NCBI GenBank assembly: GCA_019022495.1
Contig: JAFEKR010000008.1
Coordinates: 1,426,001-1,490,000, forward strand
Direction of reading: 5' to 3'
Origin: Epichloe hybrida
Lineage: Eukaryota > Ascomycota > Sordariomycetes > Hypocreales > Clavicipitaceae
DNA length: 64,000 bases
Positions 51,361 to 62,539 of the stretch are shown here, piece after piece. Position numbers and translations under genes: made by a program. Below the pieces are notes generated by a model, which worked only from the letters and a program-made list of their open reading frames with translations, made no database searches and was not told where the DNA came from. Within the stretch, counting starts at the first letter, position 1. Every line of letters begins with the position of its first letter.

Positions 51361-52860
51361 AGTAACTTATTTATTAGCATTAGCCTTACATGTAACTTTC
51401 GCTATAAGCTACGCTTACCTTACCTAACCACGCTTATTAGTATTTTTAGTAGTTAAGAGTGTATTATAAAGTTTACGCTTTATATATATTAAATACTAGT
51501 AGTATATTAGTAGTAACTAAGTTATAGAAATAGGGGATATGTATATTATTAAGAAAGTATAGATTATTATTAGGATTACTATAAGTATTAATATGCTTAA
51601 AGAGCATATAGTATAACTAGGTAAACTAAGCAGGACACTAGTAGCGTGTTAGTATATGTATTAGTAATAAGAAAAGGGAGGACATACCCTAGAATAGTCT
51701 TTATTATTTTATAAATAATATATGTATTTTATTAAGTTACCTATGTAAGTTAGTAATAACCTATAGTAAGATAATAGTAAAGTTATACTTAGGGAATTAG
51801 TATACTTTATTAGGATAGATTTGCCCTCTATAAGATATTATAGCTCTATGCTATTACTATCTTTAGGAGTAATTACTTATATTACTACCTACTATATATA
51901 GTATATATAAGGAATTTTTATTTTACTAGCACTACTAGCTATAAGTTAGTAGGGTAAGTGCTAGGGGGATATAGATATTATACTTATATAGAAATTTTAG
52001 AAGCTAAATATTTCTTACTAGAAGACTTTATAAGGGATATTATAGGAGTCTTTACACTAGGGGGAGGTAGTAGTAGTAAAGTAGTTACTTATATTAAAGA
52101 TATTATTAACTACTAGTAAGTTAGTAGTAATATACTATAAGAAAACTTATAGATAAAAGGTAAGAAACTAATATTTTAGTATTTAAGAGAATTTAGATAT
52201 ATTAGATAAGGATAGATATAGATAATAAAGTAATGCTATAGGATGTTAGTAATTACTATAAGAGAAGCTATAAAGCTACTAGTTTATAGGTAAGGGTAAC
52301 TTATAATACTAAGGGAGAATATAAAAGGAAGAAAAAGTATATAGAAGTAGGGGAAAGTAAGCCTTTTTTATATTAGCCCTAGACCCCTAAGTAATCTATG
52401 CGCTATGTATAGCTAATCTAGGAATTATAATATTTATAGTTATAGTTACTACTAGTAGATACGCACGCTAGCTGCGAACTCCTAGTAAGATTAATATAAA
52501 ATCCCTAATATTAGATAAGAAGTTATTTGTTTTAAATAGCACGCATTACCTTATCTATTTAACCTAATTATAAAACTTAATACTAGTAGTTTACCTACTT
52601 AGCGCTAATAACTCATTAGATAGAGGTATATATATTAGAGGTAATAAAGCAGTAAGTATATAGCTACCTATAATCTAGTAATTATAAGAAGGGCTACCTA
52701 GACCCTTATAATATTTATCTTACTATTTAAAGTGGATGTAACACTACGCACTAATAGTATAGCTAGTAATATAGATATTACCACGGGTTATGCGTAGCAA
52801 ATATATACTAGCTAAGTAGCTTTTTATAATTAAGGATAATTATATATTAGGGGGGCAGTA
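51361..52860 (+). other. Gyp-A(+) 3' non-coding tail
   Basis: With 44111-44546 this gives about 1.9 kb between the chromodomain and the 3' LTR. It is TA-rich, no domain was recognised on either strand, and it is conserved in the reverse copy (7864-8150 and 274-1105). It could be an untranslated tail or a lost extra ORF. Confidence 0.6.
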
Positions 52861-53127
52861 TATTAGGGGCATGAAGGCTAGGGAGTCACGGACAGGATAG
52901 TTATATAATGAAGCCCTTAGATAAGCCCTAGATTATATAGATAACTAAGTAGCTACTAGGTAGCTATGTATATGTAATAAGGTATTTAGATAAGGACTGC
53001 CTATAAGAGTTATAGGAGGTTAGAGTTTAAGACCTTTATGCACCTACCCCTAAGTAGTAGCTCTCTAGCTATGATTAAGAGTCTTAGCCTTCACTCCGTT
53101 TGTATCTCTCCCACCACAGTCGTAACA
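52861..53127 (+). repeat. Gyp-A(+) 3' LTR
   Basis: 267 bp ending in CGTAACA, preceded by a GGGGGG-containing purine tract. The right end is close to unmutated. Confidence 0.92.
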
Positions 53128-53132
53128 CCTAG

Positions 53133-53301
53133 CTAGTTATTTTCTATAGTCTTTATAACTATATAGTACATTTTAGCACTATATTAGCACCTTACCTATA
53201 GTAGAGGTACTTAGGTATTTAAGCCGTAGTCCGCACCCTCTTACAGGGTTGGATAACTCAATAGAGGTGGTCATATTGAACCCTAGCTTCGCGGTCCAAC
53301 A
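53133..53301 (+). repeat. Copia-B 3' LTR, right part
   Basis: 169 bp ending GGTCCAACA, followed by the target duplication GACGG. The last 100 bases are GC-normal, unlike the inner part. Confidence 0.9.
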
Positions 53302-53306
53302 GACGG

Positions 53307-55165
53307 CGAGGTCCGCCACCGGTGCCCACATGTGCCCCGTAATGCGGATGCTCGCTTGCTCCACGGCGGCAGCGGTACGTACATGCAAACAAGTATGTAG
53401 AGAGAACATTGCCTACTAGCTAGTCTCGAAATCTCCTTTGCCGTCTCCAAGACAGTGTGGATGAAATGATGGTGCCGAGTAATAAGGACTAGTAGGGAGT
53501 CGGTTCATGCGCCCTTGATGACAGACAGCATGACATGCATGCCTGCCTGCCGTTGGGTGGCTCACCAAATGCAAATGCTGCTTCCGTCCGTGGCTCCTCA
53601 TGGCCTGCAGGGCCGGTTTCGAGGCATCAGTGATAAAAGATCAGCTCGTCGAGTCGTTGACCCATCCGCGTCCTATCCGCGTGAAGGGTACGAGGCACAG
53701 CTCAGTTGTCGGGTGATAATTCTTTCCGATGATTCTAGCCAATGGGCAGGCATCACGAACTGATCACCGGCCATTTCCAAATTTGAAAGCCGTCAGGTCA
53801 GCAGTGAGCATCGCGCCATTTCTCTCCAGACCAACCAATGCCGAGTGCGGAGACGGAGGTGATGGTTTTTTCTTCTTCTTCGAATCACTATTAGTCCGTA
53901 TATGTGCTCCGTACGCAAAGACAACACGCTCCACTTGTGTTCTCCCGAGACCCTTGTTGTTATACATGGCTTTTCCAGTTGTCGGCGGTTTCGAAGCAAG
54001 ACACTGGCCGAAAAAAAAACGGGCGTCTCCGATTATAACAGCTACTAGGCTCACTGGGCCGGAGCAATGTTCCTCTTTTGAATAGACTCGATGACTCGAT
54101 GCCCCGTGCACCCCATATGGGGTCGTGAAGAACCGACCCAGCCCCCAGGCAGAACGGGCGATTCTGAATGTGGCCCCGTCCCACAACGAGCTGGCTTGGC
54201 GATGAGCTCATGCCGCCGATGACTGTGTAGACAGACTGACTGCACCATATCAATGGTCATGTTGGGTCCTCAGAGTCCCGCTGTTCGTACCGATGGCGCC
54301 TCTAGCCCGCGCAGTCAGGGTCCTGCGCAGCCAAGTAATGTTGTATCTCGGGCTTTTTCCAGAGAGGGGCCATTGACGTGTGCCTTGCGGTTTGAAGTTG
54401 CTGCCGAGGGAAACAACCCACACCGAGTTTCCAAGAGGCATCGAACTAGCCGTTCTGCCCGTGGCTAATTGACTGACTGACTCTCTCTGCCGCTGACACC
54501 GGACGGTCCTCCATGGCGCCCCATTGCCTCGGCGGACGCATGCAATGAGCTCGAGACCTGGACTCTCCAAGGCCCGTGTAGTGGCGCCGCTCTGCACGGA
54601 AGTAGATCCGATTCCATGGCGTTGAACGAGGGGCGATCTGGTCGTCAAGGGGCACACACTTGAGAATTCAGAATTGAAAATTGAGAACTGTGCACTATTA
54701 TCAAAACGACGGCGAATCACGATGTGGATGGCGACTTAGAGGCGGAGTAGTCCTTCTAGAACCAGCGCAGACCAGTTAGTAGTATTTTGACCGGTATAAC
54801 ACGGGTTTCCTGCTCTCTTTGATTCGTTCTTCCCAGCTTGCCAGCTCAGCAGTGAGCACCGAGGTGTGTGTGTGTGTGCCAGGGGCCTGTATCATGCATG
54901 GTTTTGTGATTGGCGTCTTTCTCTTTCTTTCTTGTTGTGCGGTGGTCCGGGGGCACGGCTATTTCACCTTCTCTTTCTGGCCGTTCGTCGCATTTCCATA
55001 CATGCTTGTCTGCCCCTTCTCATCACAGCCATTCGAATGATTCGGTCAGTCCAGTCCGGGTCGAGTGCGGGAAGCCCCCTATTCTTCCTCCGCCGTCTTG
55101 ATTTCTTTTTGCTTTGCCAGTTGCTGTCCGTCACCAAGTAATCAATCGTCTTCAGCCCGCCCTAG
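53307..55165. other. Host intergenic sequence
   Basis: Normal composition. Several short overlapping frames on both strands have no recognisable domain, no intron-linked continuation and biased simple-sequence content (for example TTCTTC at 53870-53882 and a GT run at 54864-54879). No gene is supported. Confidence 0.55.
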
Positions 55166-55335
55166 GTTGCATCTGTTGCATCTGTTGCATCTTGTTGCAT
55201 CTGTTGCATCTTGTTGCATCTGTTGCATCTTGTTGCATCTGTTGCATCTTGTTGCATCTGTTGCATCTTGTTGCATCTGTTGCATCTTGTTGCATCTGTT
55301 GCATCTTGTTGCATCTGTTGCATCTTGTTGCATCT
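55166..55335 (+). repeat. 19-bp minisatellite (GTTGCATCTGTTGCATCTT), about nine copies
   Basis: A nearly perfect array of a 19-bp unit, itself a 9+10 doublet of GTTGCATCT and GTTGCATCTT. It begins with two 9-bp half units. It lies about 750 bp upstream of the Clr5-domain gene. All three plus-strand frames stay open through it, producing Cys/His/Leu-rich frames that I regard as artefacts. Confidence 0.93.
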
Positions 55336-56081
55336 CTTCGTTGCAACCGCTTCTTTCCCCCGTTCCTCTCACGTCTGCCCCCCTCTCTCCCCACCCCGTC
55401 AACCCGTCGTCGTCTGTTTCCCGCTCCTGGGTCTGTCGCGTGATATTCCGGAGTAGGTACGGATTACATCCTGAGTACGGATTACTGCAGAGCAATCCAC
55501 TGCCTTCTTATCGCGCAGCGGAGCCGACCCCAGCAAGAGGCCCTTCCCGGACAACGCCTCTGGAGCCATCTACTGGGCTTTCCCTTGTAGGATAATTTGG
55601 CGAAGGAACTTTTGTACTTTAGCACTCTTCAGACGCGCGTGGCTTTTCCCCCACACAGAGCCAGCGACCCTGACTGTCTGACAACAACTGTGTGCGACAG
55701 CGCTGGCAGCGCTACCAAACAGAAAATAATATCGTAATACTCGATTCGACCTGGAGTCTGCCCTACCACGACGTTACCCACATTCAGCCGATTCTGGGGA
55801 ACCGTCTTTGACTGTCACCCTGTCCCTTTCTGGCTTGACCACAAGTTTCATTCCCTCATACTGGCGATTATGGGTGCCAGTGGCTGCCTACTTCGTCATT
55901 CAGTTTCTTCATAGTACCCTTTCCGCCCGGGAATTTATCCATTCGACGAGTGATGCATCCTTGTGTTGGCGGCTGAGCATCAACTGGTGGTACTCGACTC
56001 GTTCGAGCCCCCGTCACTGACTGACCTTCAGCCAGCAGACTGGGCCTTGAAGAAGCTCTGTCTGCTCGGATACTCGTTGAC

Positions 56082-59029
56082 ATGTTTGATTTTCCGCCAG
56101 AAAAGCCGAAGGCTTCTGTCTATAGCACAGATTCCTATGGTTTCGCCGACCAGGCTTGGCCCAGGTTCGACTTTGGCCAATACTCAGCCTCATCTTCAGG
56201 AATCCAGACACAGCAAAGCCATGACAGGAGGCAATCATTCGGTCATGTGGGAGGAATGGATTGGGCCCCGGCGCCATCTGACATGCCGACTGACTATCAT
56301 TATGACCATCAGCAGCAGGACAACCAGGGACACACTGCCATGGAACTGGAGGCTCCAAGTACGCCTCAAAATGGAGGAGGAGGAGGAGGAGGAGGAGTCG
56401 GTCGTTTAGTCGCTCACTTCGAGAATAAGGGATTCAATCCGTTCGAGCAAAAGTCATCCGCACCGCCTCTACCGCCGAGACCAGTCAGCACTGCTGTCAG
56501 AAATAGCAATAACAGCAGCAGCCAGAACCATCAACACACCCTTCAGAGTTCGTCGGTAAGCATGAACAGTTTCCAGGCAAGCCTCAGTTTCGACCCGCTT
56601 TCTTATTGCGGCAGCGGTGTTGGTGGCCGTGAAGGCAACACTTCATTCGACTCAAACATAATCGCGAGTCCCGTCACTACGCCTGGTGAGAGCTGGGGTT
56701 CGTTTCATTCGATGCAACGAGTGACAAGCCCCATATCCACGAGCCCTCCGCCGTTATCATACGGGAGTTTTCAGGAAAATACGGCGGCGAGCCCCGTCGC
56801 TACCTCCTCCTCTGGACAATTTGGAAGCCTCGACGACTTCATGTCCAGCAACCGTATGCAAAGTTCAGTTGCTCATTCCCCTATGCCCAACACCCACATG
56901 GCGTCATCTCCGATGATGGCATCACCCGTCACTCCGAGCTCTGCAGATCGGATCGCCCCGACAGTGGGAGGCACTCCCGGATTCGAGATATGGCGTCCCC
57001 CCGGGTCGGCCACCGTGAAGATGAACCCATCCCCACCAAACAGCTTCAACACCATCTCTACATCTGCCACGACTACTTTCAACAACAGTAGCCATAGAAA
57101 TGTCAACAAAAATAGCAGCAGCAGCAGCAGCAACAACAGAATCAGCAACACGTATTTCAACGTCAGAACCAATAACCAGAATCCCCCAACTAATAGCGCC
57201 GGCTTCTTCAAACCGCCCGTTCCAAAAACCCCTAAACCTAACATTAGTGCCAGCAATCAGTTCATATTAGAACTGAATCCTAGTGCCAAGGCCAAAGGCA
57301 AGGCACCGGCCAAACCACCTAGGCCAAAAGTCCCCCCTCCAATTCCAATGCCACTTATGCCGGAGGTGAAACAAGAACCCGCTACACCTAAGCCACTTAA
57401 TACGCCACTGGCCTCGCCAACGCCGGGGTCTGCATTCTCAATGCCAGTAAGTAATGCATGATTCAAGAAGTGACCCGAGGCTGAATAACATCGTTCTAAT
57501 GAATACCACAAGGACCAAAAGCCTGAATTGATTTCTCTTCGAAGCCAAGTAGGACCTCGACCGTCACGGGAACAGGTTCCAGCTGAGGCTTGGGAGCAGT
57601 TCAAACCAACAATTCGAACTCTGTATCTGGAAGAAAGAAAGCCACTGAAGGAAGTTATGTCCATCATGGTCGACAAGTACAGCTTCCAAGCAACGTAAGT
57701 CTCTGTTCCATCCACACAACTTTGAATCGTATGCCCCGACGCTAACCTTCAGTTAGGCCGAAGATGTATAAAACGAGGTTCTCGCAGTGGGGCTTTGTCA
57801 AGAACAACACCGAGGACGAAGTTAAGCGCTTGTTGTCCATGAAGTTCCAGCGCGATGCTGAGGGTAAAGTATCGGAGTTCGTTCGCAATGGCCGAGTCGT
57901 GAACTTGGGGACTTATCTGAAGAGAAAAGGCGTGACTGAGTACGATTTGGTCGATTTCGAGTTGCCCGCCGATTTGCCAGCTCATATACGATGCCGCACG
58001 CCAACACCGCCACCAACTCCCGGCTATCTCCAATCTCCCGATCTCATCCGCGCACAGGAACTTGTTGTCGGCAACATGCGCAAGGCCTTCCTGCACTGCC
58101 GTCAATTCGAGGTCGAGACCGATGCTCGCATCGGTTGGCCAGTTACCATGGTTTGGGGAGCCGGATCGAGTGATCTTCTTCTAGAAGCGAACTTTTATTT
58201 CGAGGCAAGAGATGCCGACCAAGGAGGGGACTTCCTGATGAAAGCCTTCAAACAAGTAGAGCTTGACCTAAAAAAGCTATCACCATTGGGCATTATAGAG
58301 CTGTTGCTCGGAATGGTGCATCGAGATCCTGGCATGATGACGGCGCTTTGCAAATATCTCGCTGCATACTCAACCACCAACTTCGAGAGGTCACACCCTC
58401 TTCGGCAAATATTCATCTGCTTATACGAAGTCCAACAAAAACATGGGTCCATGACTGTCTCGGAACTCCTGTGGGGAGGCATACCGACCATTGCTAAAGA
58501 GCTGGAAGCAATCTACAGCAGCCGCCATCCTTATGTTGCCAGAACCTGGATAGATCTCGCCTTGTTCTATAATTATGTTAATAATGAGCGTTTCGAGAAA
58601 CTGGCATCGGACCTTCGTCTGCAGCAACGACAAATAGAGCAACGCTTTGGAACCAATAGTCCCGATGCTTTGAGTTTGCGGTACGCAATCACTCAATCGT
58701 TGTACGTAGCCGGTCCTCAGTCGGAGGCCACAAGGAACGCAGCCCACGAGATGTGGAACCACCTCAAAAACATGGGTGTTGTATTCGGTATACGTGATGC
58801 GAAGCCTAACGTGTACTGCTATCACAGCCCCATCAAGGTGGATCCATGGACGAAGCGATGCCGGCGGCGATACGATTCGGGTGTTGCCATATTCGAAGAG
58901 CTTGTCGGCGTTCGGATTCAGCCCTACTTCGAAGAAGACTTTCACCACTGTGTCCACGTTCCTGATGCAGCAGAGGCTTGGTCATCGGCCCTTGATCATA
59001 TGGGATCGGGGAAATTTGCATTCATCTGA
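56082..59029 (+). CDS. Clr5-domain protein, three exons, 939 residues
   Basis: Exons 56082-57446, 57513-57694 and 57757-59029. Introns of 66 and 62 bp have GTAAGT donors, CTAAT/CTAAC branch-like sites and AAG/TAG acceptors, and the joined frame is uninterrupted. Residues 1-455 are low-complexity: a glycine run, a proline motif APPLPPRP, Ser/Asn runs, and a VKQEP sumoylation-type site near the end of exon 1. Residues 479-532 form a Clr5 domain (W-E-x-F...I-x-x-L-Y...L-K-E-V-M-x-I-M...Y-K-x-R-F-x-x-W-G-F-x-K-N), built across the exon 2-3 junction. The rest is a helical region with tetratricopeptide-like character. The domain is named after the Neurospora cellobiose-response regulator CLR-5; a nuclear regulatory role is inference. 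The start is the first ATG of the open frame; an upstream exon is possible. Confidence 0.88.
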
Positions 59030-60185
59030 TAAGACTGCCATTCCGGCCACTGTTGCACCGGGGATACCCTGCAAGTGGTCGATTCGCGTGTGGGCGCGGG
59101 TTGAAGGACGACGGTAGTCGTGTCTTGTTTCTCACAATGCGCGGAATAGTTGGAGGATGGCACGCCCAGGGTCACTACACCCGCAGTCTCACTGTTCAAA
59201 CATACCCCAAGAGGAAGGAGATCCAAGGAAGAGCAATGCAACTTGACAACTTTTCAGCAACCTTGTTATTGTCATCGCGTCAGCTCGGTTGTTTTCCGGC
59301 ACTACACACCTTAGCACAAGGCGTTTCGGAAACCATAAAAGCACACCCTCCCTATCAAGTGCGATTTGATCATTTTCTTAAATATTCACCCCATCGTGTC
59401 CTGATTCGGCTTTTTCTTGTATATTTTTTTTTTGACTCGTCTCATGTGGCTGGCGTTCTGGAAACGAGCATCCATCAAGGTCTCGGGGAAAAAGGGCATT
59501 GTGTAATAAATAGTAGCAGCAGGTTTGTTTTTCTTCTTCCATTTGCTTGTCGGGACTTGGTATCGGGGTTTCCTTTTTGTATTTGGACATGGAATTGGGA
59601 AGCGGATGCCCCGGAGCACTTTCGAAGGAGAAAGTCTTGAAGTTCTATTCATCTTATGTCATCATGACGAGTCGGACGAAAGATAACGGGACAAGAGTAG
59701 TGGGAAATGAAAACAGGAAGCGAGGATGGCTGCGAGAGATGCGCGTGTGCAGGGGTCCCGAAGCGTCAAGATGGGCGTGAGGGAAGGAGCGAACAGCTTC
59801 TGGCGGTTACGTAGCTCTGGTCGAGAGCCAGAATTATCGAGAGCTGCTTATATCAACCACACTTTAGCTGTCTATCCCACTTGGAGGTCAAGAATCAGCA
59901 ATCAGTCCGCGGCGCATCGCACTGAATCAATCCTGTGATGCTCATCTGGCGTGCCATCGCTTGGAGCTTAAGCTAGTGGGCTCTACTACTAGCTAATACG
60001 GGAGACGATAGCCGCGTCACGCCGAACCGTCTTCGTCTCCTTCCCCCCCCCCCCCCCGCCCCCGGTTTTTTTTTTACTTTTTTTGTTTTCTTTTTTTTTT
60101 TTTTTGTAACGAGATAGGACTGGAGGCATCACCAATGTCCAACCGCAGATAGGTATTGTTAGGTCGTCCGTTGGAATCGCTCGGC
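59030..60185. other. Intergenic: Clr5 gene 3' flank and methyltransferase promoter
   Basis: Pyrimidine-rich sequence with a 15-C run at 60043-60057 followed by long T tracts (60066-60106). Open frames here have no domain and conflict with each other. The C/T tract lies about 80-140 bases upstream of the next start codon and may be promoter or 5'-UTR. Confidence 0.55.
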
Positions 60186-61528
60186 ATGCGCTGCGGTAGG
60201 CACCAAACGGTCCAATTCCTGCGCAGGGCATTTTCTTCCAACCGAAGGATCCAAGGTACACGCACACGCTCATTATAGTCCACCTCACACATGCAAGCAA
60301 TGCACGTTCTAGTTGCCGGCCTTACTGACGTTATCCTATCACTGATGCAGAACACGATGTCCTCTTCCTTCGCCAGCAGGGCCTCAAGTACCCCAAATGG
60401 CATCTCACGGCGCCCCTCCGCCCCTCTGGCACCATCAAACTCTCGTATGGCGCGTCCCTCCCGGCCGCCGACCTGATAGGCAAGAAATTACTCGACCTGG
60501 TTCACGACAGCAAGGGGAATCGCGTCGTGTTACAAGAACCGACTCTCTCCAGTTACGTTGTGAACAGTGAGCGCCACGCCACGCCGATTTACCCGCACGA
60601 TGCGAACACGATCGTGTCGCTCCTGGACTTGAACCCCTCGCGACCGGGTGAAGAGGACCACGATGACGATCAAGGACATAGCACGCCAGTATTTGAGATT
60701 TTTGAAGCCGGCACCTGCATGGGCAGCTTGACATTGCACATTGCGCGCGCCATTCATGCCGCCAACCCGCCCCTGCCTCCATCTCTCCGTCACGATATAT
60801 GCGAGGCTAAATTTCGACCAGAAAGCAACCCGTCCCTGACGCGTGTCGACCTCAACCCAGATGCAGAAGAGGCGCTTGGCCTCTACAGGGCCTCGCGCCG
60901 AGCCGTCCTCCACACGCTCGATCAAAAGCCAAAACATACGCATGCCGCATACAGACTCATACGCAACTTCAGACGAGCGCAATACCTCCCATCGATTGAT
61001 TTCCACATTGGCAGTATAGACGAGTATCTATCCGAGCGTCTCGCAAAGTCAGGCGGCCAACCATTCCTCTCCCGCGCGATTCTCGATCTCCCCTCTGCAC
61101 ATGAAAACGCGGAGCGCGTCATCGAAGCATTGCTGCCCAACGGCATATTGATCCTTTTCAAGCCCTCCATCAGCCAGATCGGAGACTTTCAGAAATGGTC
61201 TACCGAAAATCGACAACCGATTCGCTTGGAAAAGGTCCTCGAGCTGCCCGTGTCAACCACGTCTGATGGCGTTCATGACGCCGGCGGAGGCAGACATTGG
61301 GACGTCAAGACGGTTCTGCCAAGGGCGTCGCAAGGCGGAGACGGCAAGCTGGTCCAGGTGATGCGTCCCAAGGTCGGCGAAAGGATTGCAGGCGGAGGAT
61401 TCGTGGCGATTCTGCGGCGCTGGCCTACTAGTGAACAAGACGTCATGGACTCTGGCCAAGATGGCACGGGGCAAGACAATGTGGACGCGGATATGGATGC
61501 CGATGAAGAATCTGATGACCGTAAATGA
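60186..61528 (+). CDS. Probable mitochondrial tRNA (adenine-58-N1)-methyltransferase, TRM61/TRMT61B type
   Basis: Exons 60186-60255 and 60351-61528, joined across a 95-bp intron (GTACAC donor, TTACTGAC branch-like site, GCAG acceptor), give 415 residues. The first 23 residues (MRCGRHQTVQFLRRAFSSNR) are Arg/Ser-rich without acidic residues and contain R-R-A-F-S-S, typical of a mitochondrial presequence cleaved by MPP. VLQEPTLSSYVVN and IYPHDANTIV match the N-terminal part of m1A58 methyltransferases. The SAM motif I is EAGTCMG (142-148), where E-A-G-T-G-x-G is usual. Later AILDLPSAHE (about 267-275) and the P-S-I-S-Q-I segment fit motifs of the family. The C-terminus is acidic. In known systems the enzyme methylates A58 of tRNA using SAM. 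The start is inferred from the presequence and frame fit. Confidence 0.75.
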
Positions 61529-62539
61529 TACCCAACCCTTCATCTGCCCGAGAGGGGTGACGATGCTGCGTGAAAACAACTCGTTGTCTTGTATAATATA
61601 TGTATAGCACGAACCTGTACCATCAGAATTCTTTCCAGGGAAAGTTATTCTTTATAAAGCAGAGCAACAGTAGGCAGAGGACTGACAACGGATTGACGGA
61701 GAATATTCCCAAGTCAGTAAGTATGCCGTGTTCAACAACCTAGCGCATTATTATCACGAATTTTGCAAGAGTCCCGTTCTCAGCCATGAAGTCGGTTGTT
61801 CAACCATTAAGTCGTTTGCCTATTAATTATCGCTATCCAAAAGAAAGACAAGTGGGTATCTATCATGCACGTGTCGCATAGCGCTGTAAGCCAAGATTCA
61901 CATCCATCCATCCATTCCATTCCTGCATGTCCGCATATGCTCATTTCATGTGTCCAAGCCCAGCTCCGTCCATTTCGTCCACTGCACTCTACCATCCCCT
62001 CGATTCCAAGAAGAAGAGAGTGCAATGACCAGCATTGCCAATATTCTTCCTTCACTTCGACCCGTTGATTATGCCAAATACGCTGATACCAATTCGACCT
62101 GCAGCCCCCCGCACCAAACAAAATCCAACCTTCATGTATAAATATGCTTGATTTCGACATCTTTCAATCTTGTTGAATGTGCCAAACCGATGGAAACCAC
62201 TGGGCGCGAGCCCTGGCCGTTTAAATAATAAATGCTCTTGACCTCTGGAGAGGGATGTGCGCATCGATGTCTAAAAGGTGATTCATATCCATACACCAGA
62301 AATACAAATAGGGAAATGAGAAAAGACTGTCATAATCTGCGTGTAGTTCGCTGTTCAGTCCAAATTTGTGTAGCGCGTATTTGTAGTGCGTATTTGTGTT
62401 TCGTGTGAAACACTTTGTCGTGGGCTTGCGCCAGGAGTATTGTAAACTTGTAAAATGTTTTCAATGGAAAAAATTACAAACAAATATTCAGTCTGCAAGA
62501 GGAAGATATGCTTGCGGCGATATGTCATCGGTATGCCAA
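61529..62539. other. Intergenic between convergent genes
   Basis: Both neighbours end here (stops at 61528 and 62540), so this holds two 3' UTRs. AATATATGTA at 61598-61606 and TTTATAAAG at 61651 are possible polyadenylation-region elements. Short frames have no domain and are ignored. Confidence 0.55.

Larger units (their letters stand above)
36407..53127 (+). mobile_element. Gyp-A(+): Ty3/gypsy chromovirus (7.8 kb core) inside Copia-B 3' LTR
   Basis: LTRs of 267 bp at 36407-36673 and 52861-53127, a G-rich purine tract just before the 3' LTR (52850-52856), and a perfect target duplication CCTAG (36402-36406, 53128-53132). It contains the hAT-like element (36757-38840) and Copia-C (44552-51355); without them it is about 7.8 kb. 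Gag, protease, RT, RNase H, integrase and chromodomain occur in gypsy order on the plus strand, all with RIP stops. A second copy in reverse fills 274-16601. Confidence 0.93.
20407..53301 (+). mobile_element. Copia-B: outermost Ty1/copia element of a 32.9-kb nested insertion
   Basis: TGTTGCACCC at 20407 begins a 252-bp LTR that is split by the MULE (20407-20466 plus 31169-31360). The 3' LTR is split by the gypsy element (36324-36406 plus 53133-53301); both add up to 252 bp. A perfect target duplication GACGG lies at 20402-20406 and 53302-53306. The internal region is 31361-36323, giving an ancestral element of about 5.5 kb. A G-rich purine tract (36314-36321) precedes the 3' LTR. Pol is RIP-mutated. 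Every other element between these coordinates arrived later. Confidence 0.92.

Noticed and set aside
53764..54720. Minus-strand frames of 140 and 156 residues
   Set aside because: Overlapping alternatives on both strands, no domain, and simple-sequence bias; chance open frames in GC-normal DNA.
55065..55595. Cys/His/Leu-rich frames resembling a metal-binding protein
   Set aside because: They arise from translating the 19-bp minisatellite, which is open in all three plus-strand frames.
59053..59640. 195-residue frame downstream of the Clr5 gene
   Set aside because: It begins in the 3' flank, has no domain, and is rich in residues from T-tracts; probably 3' UTR.
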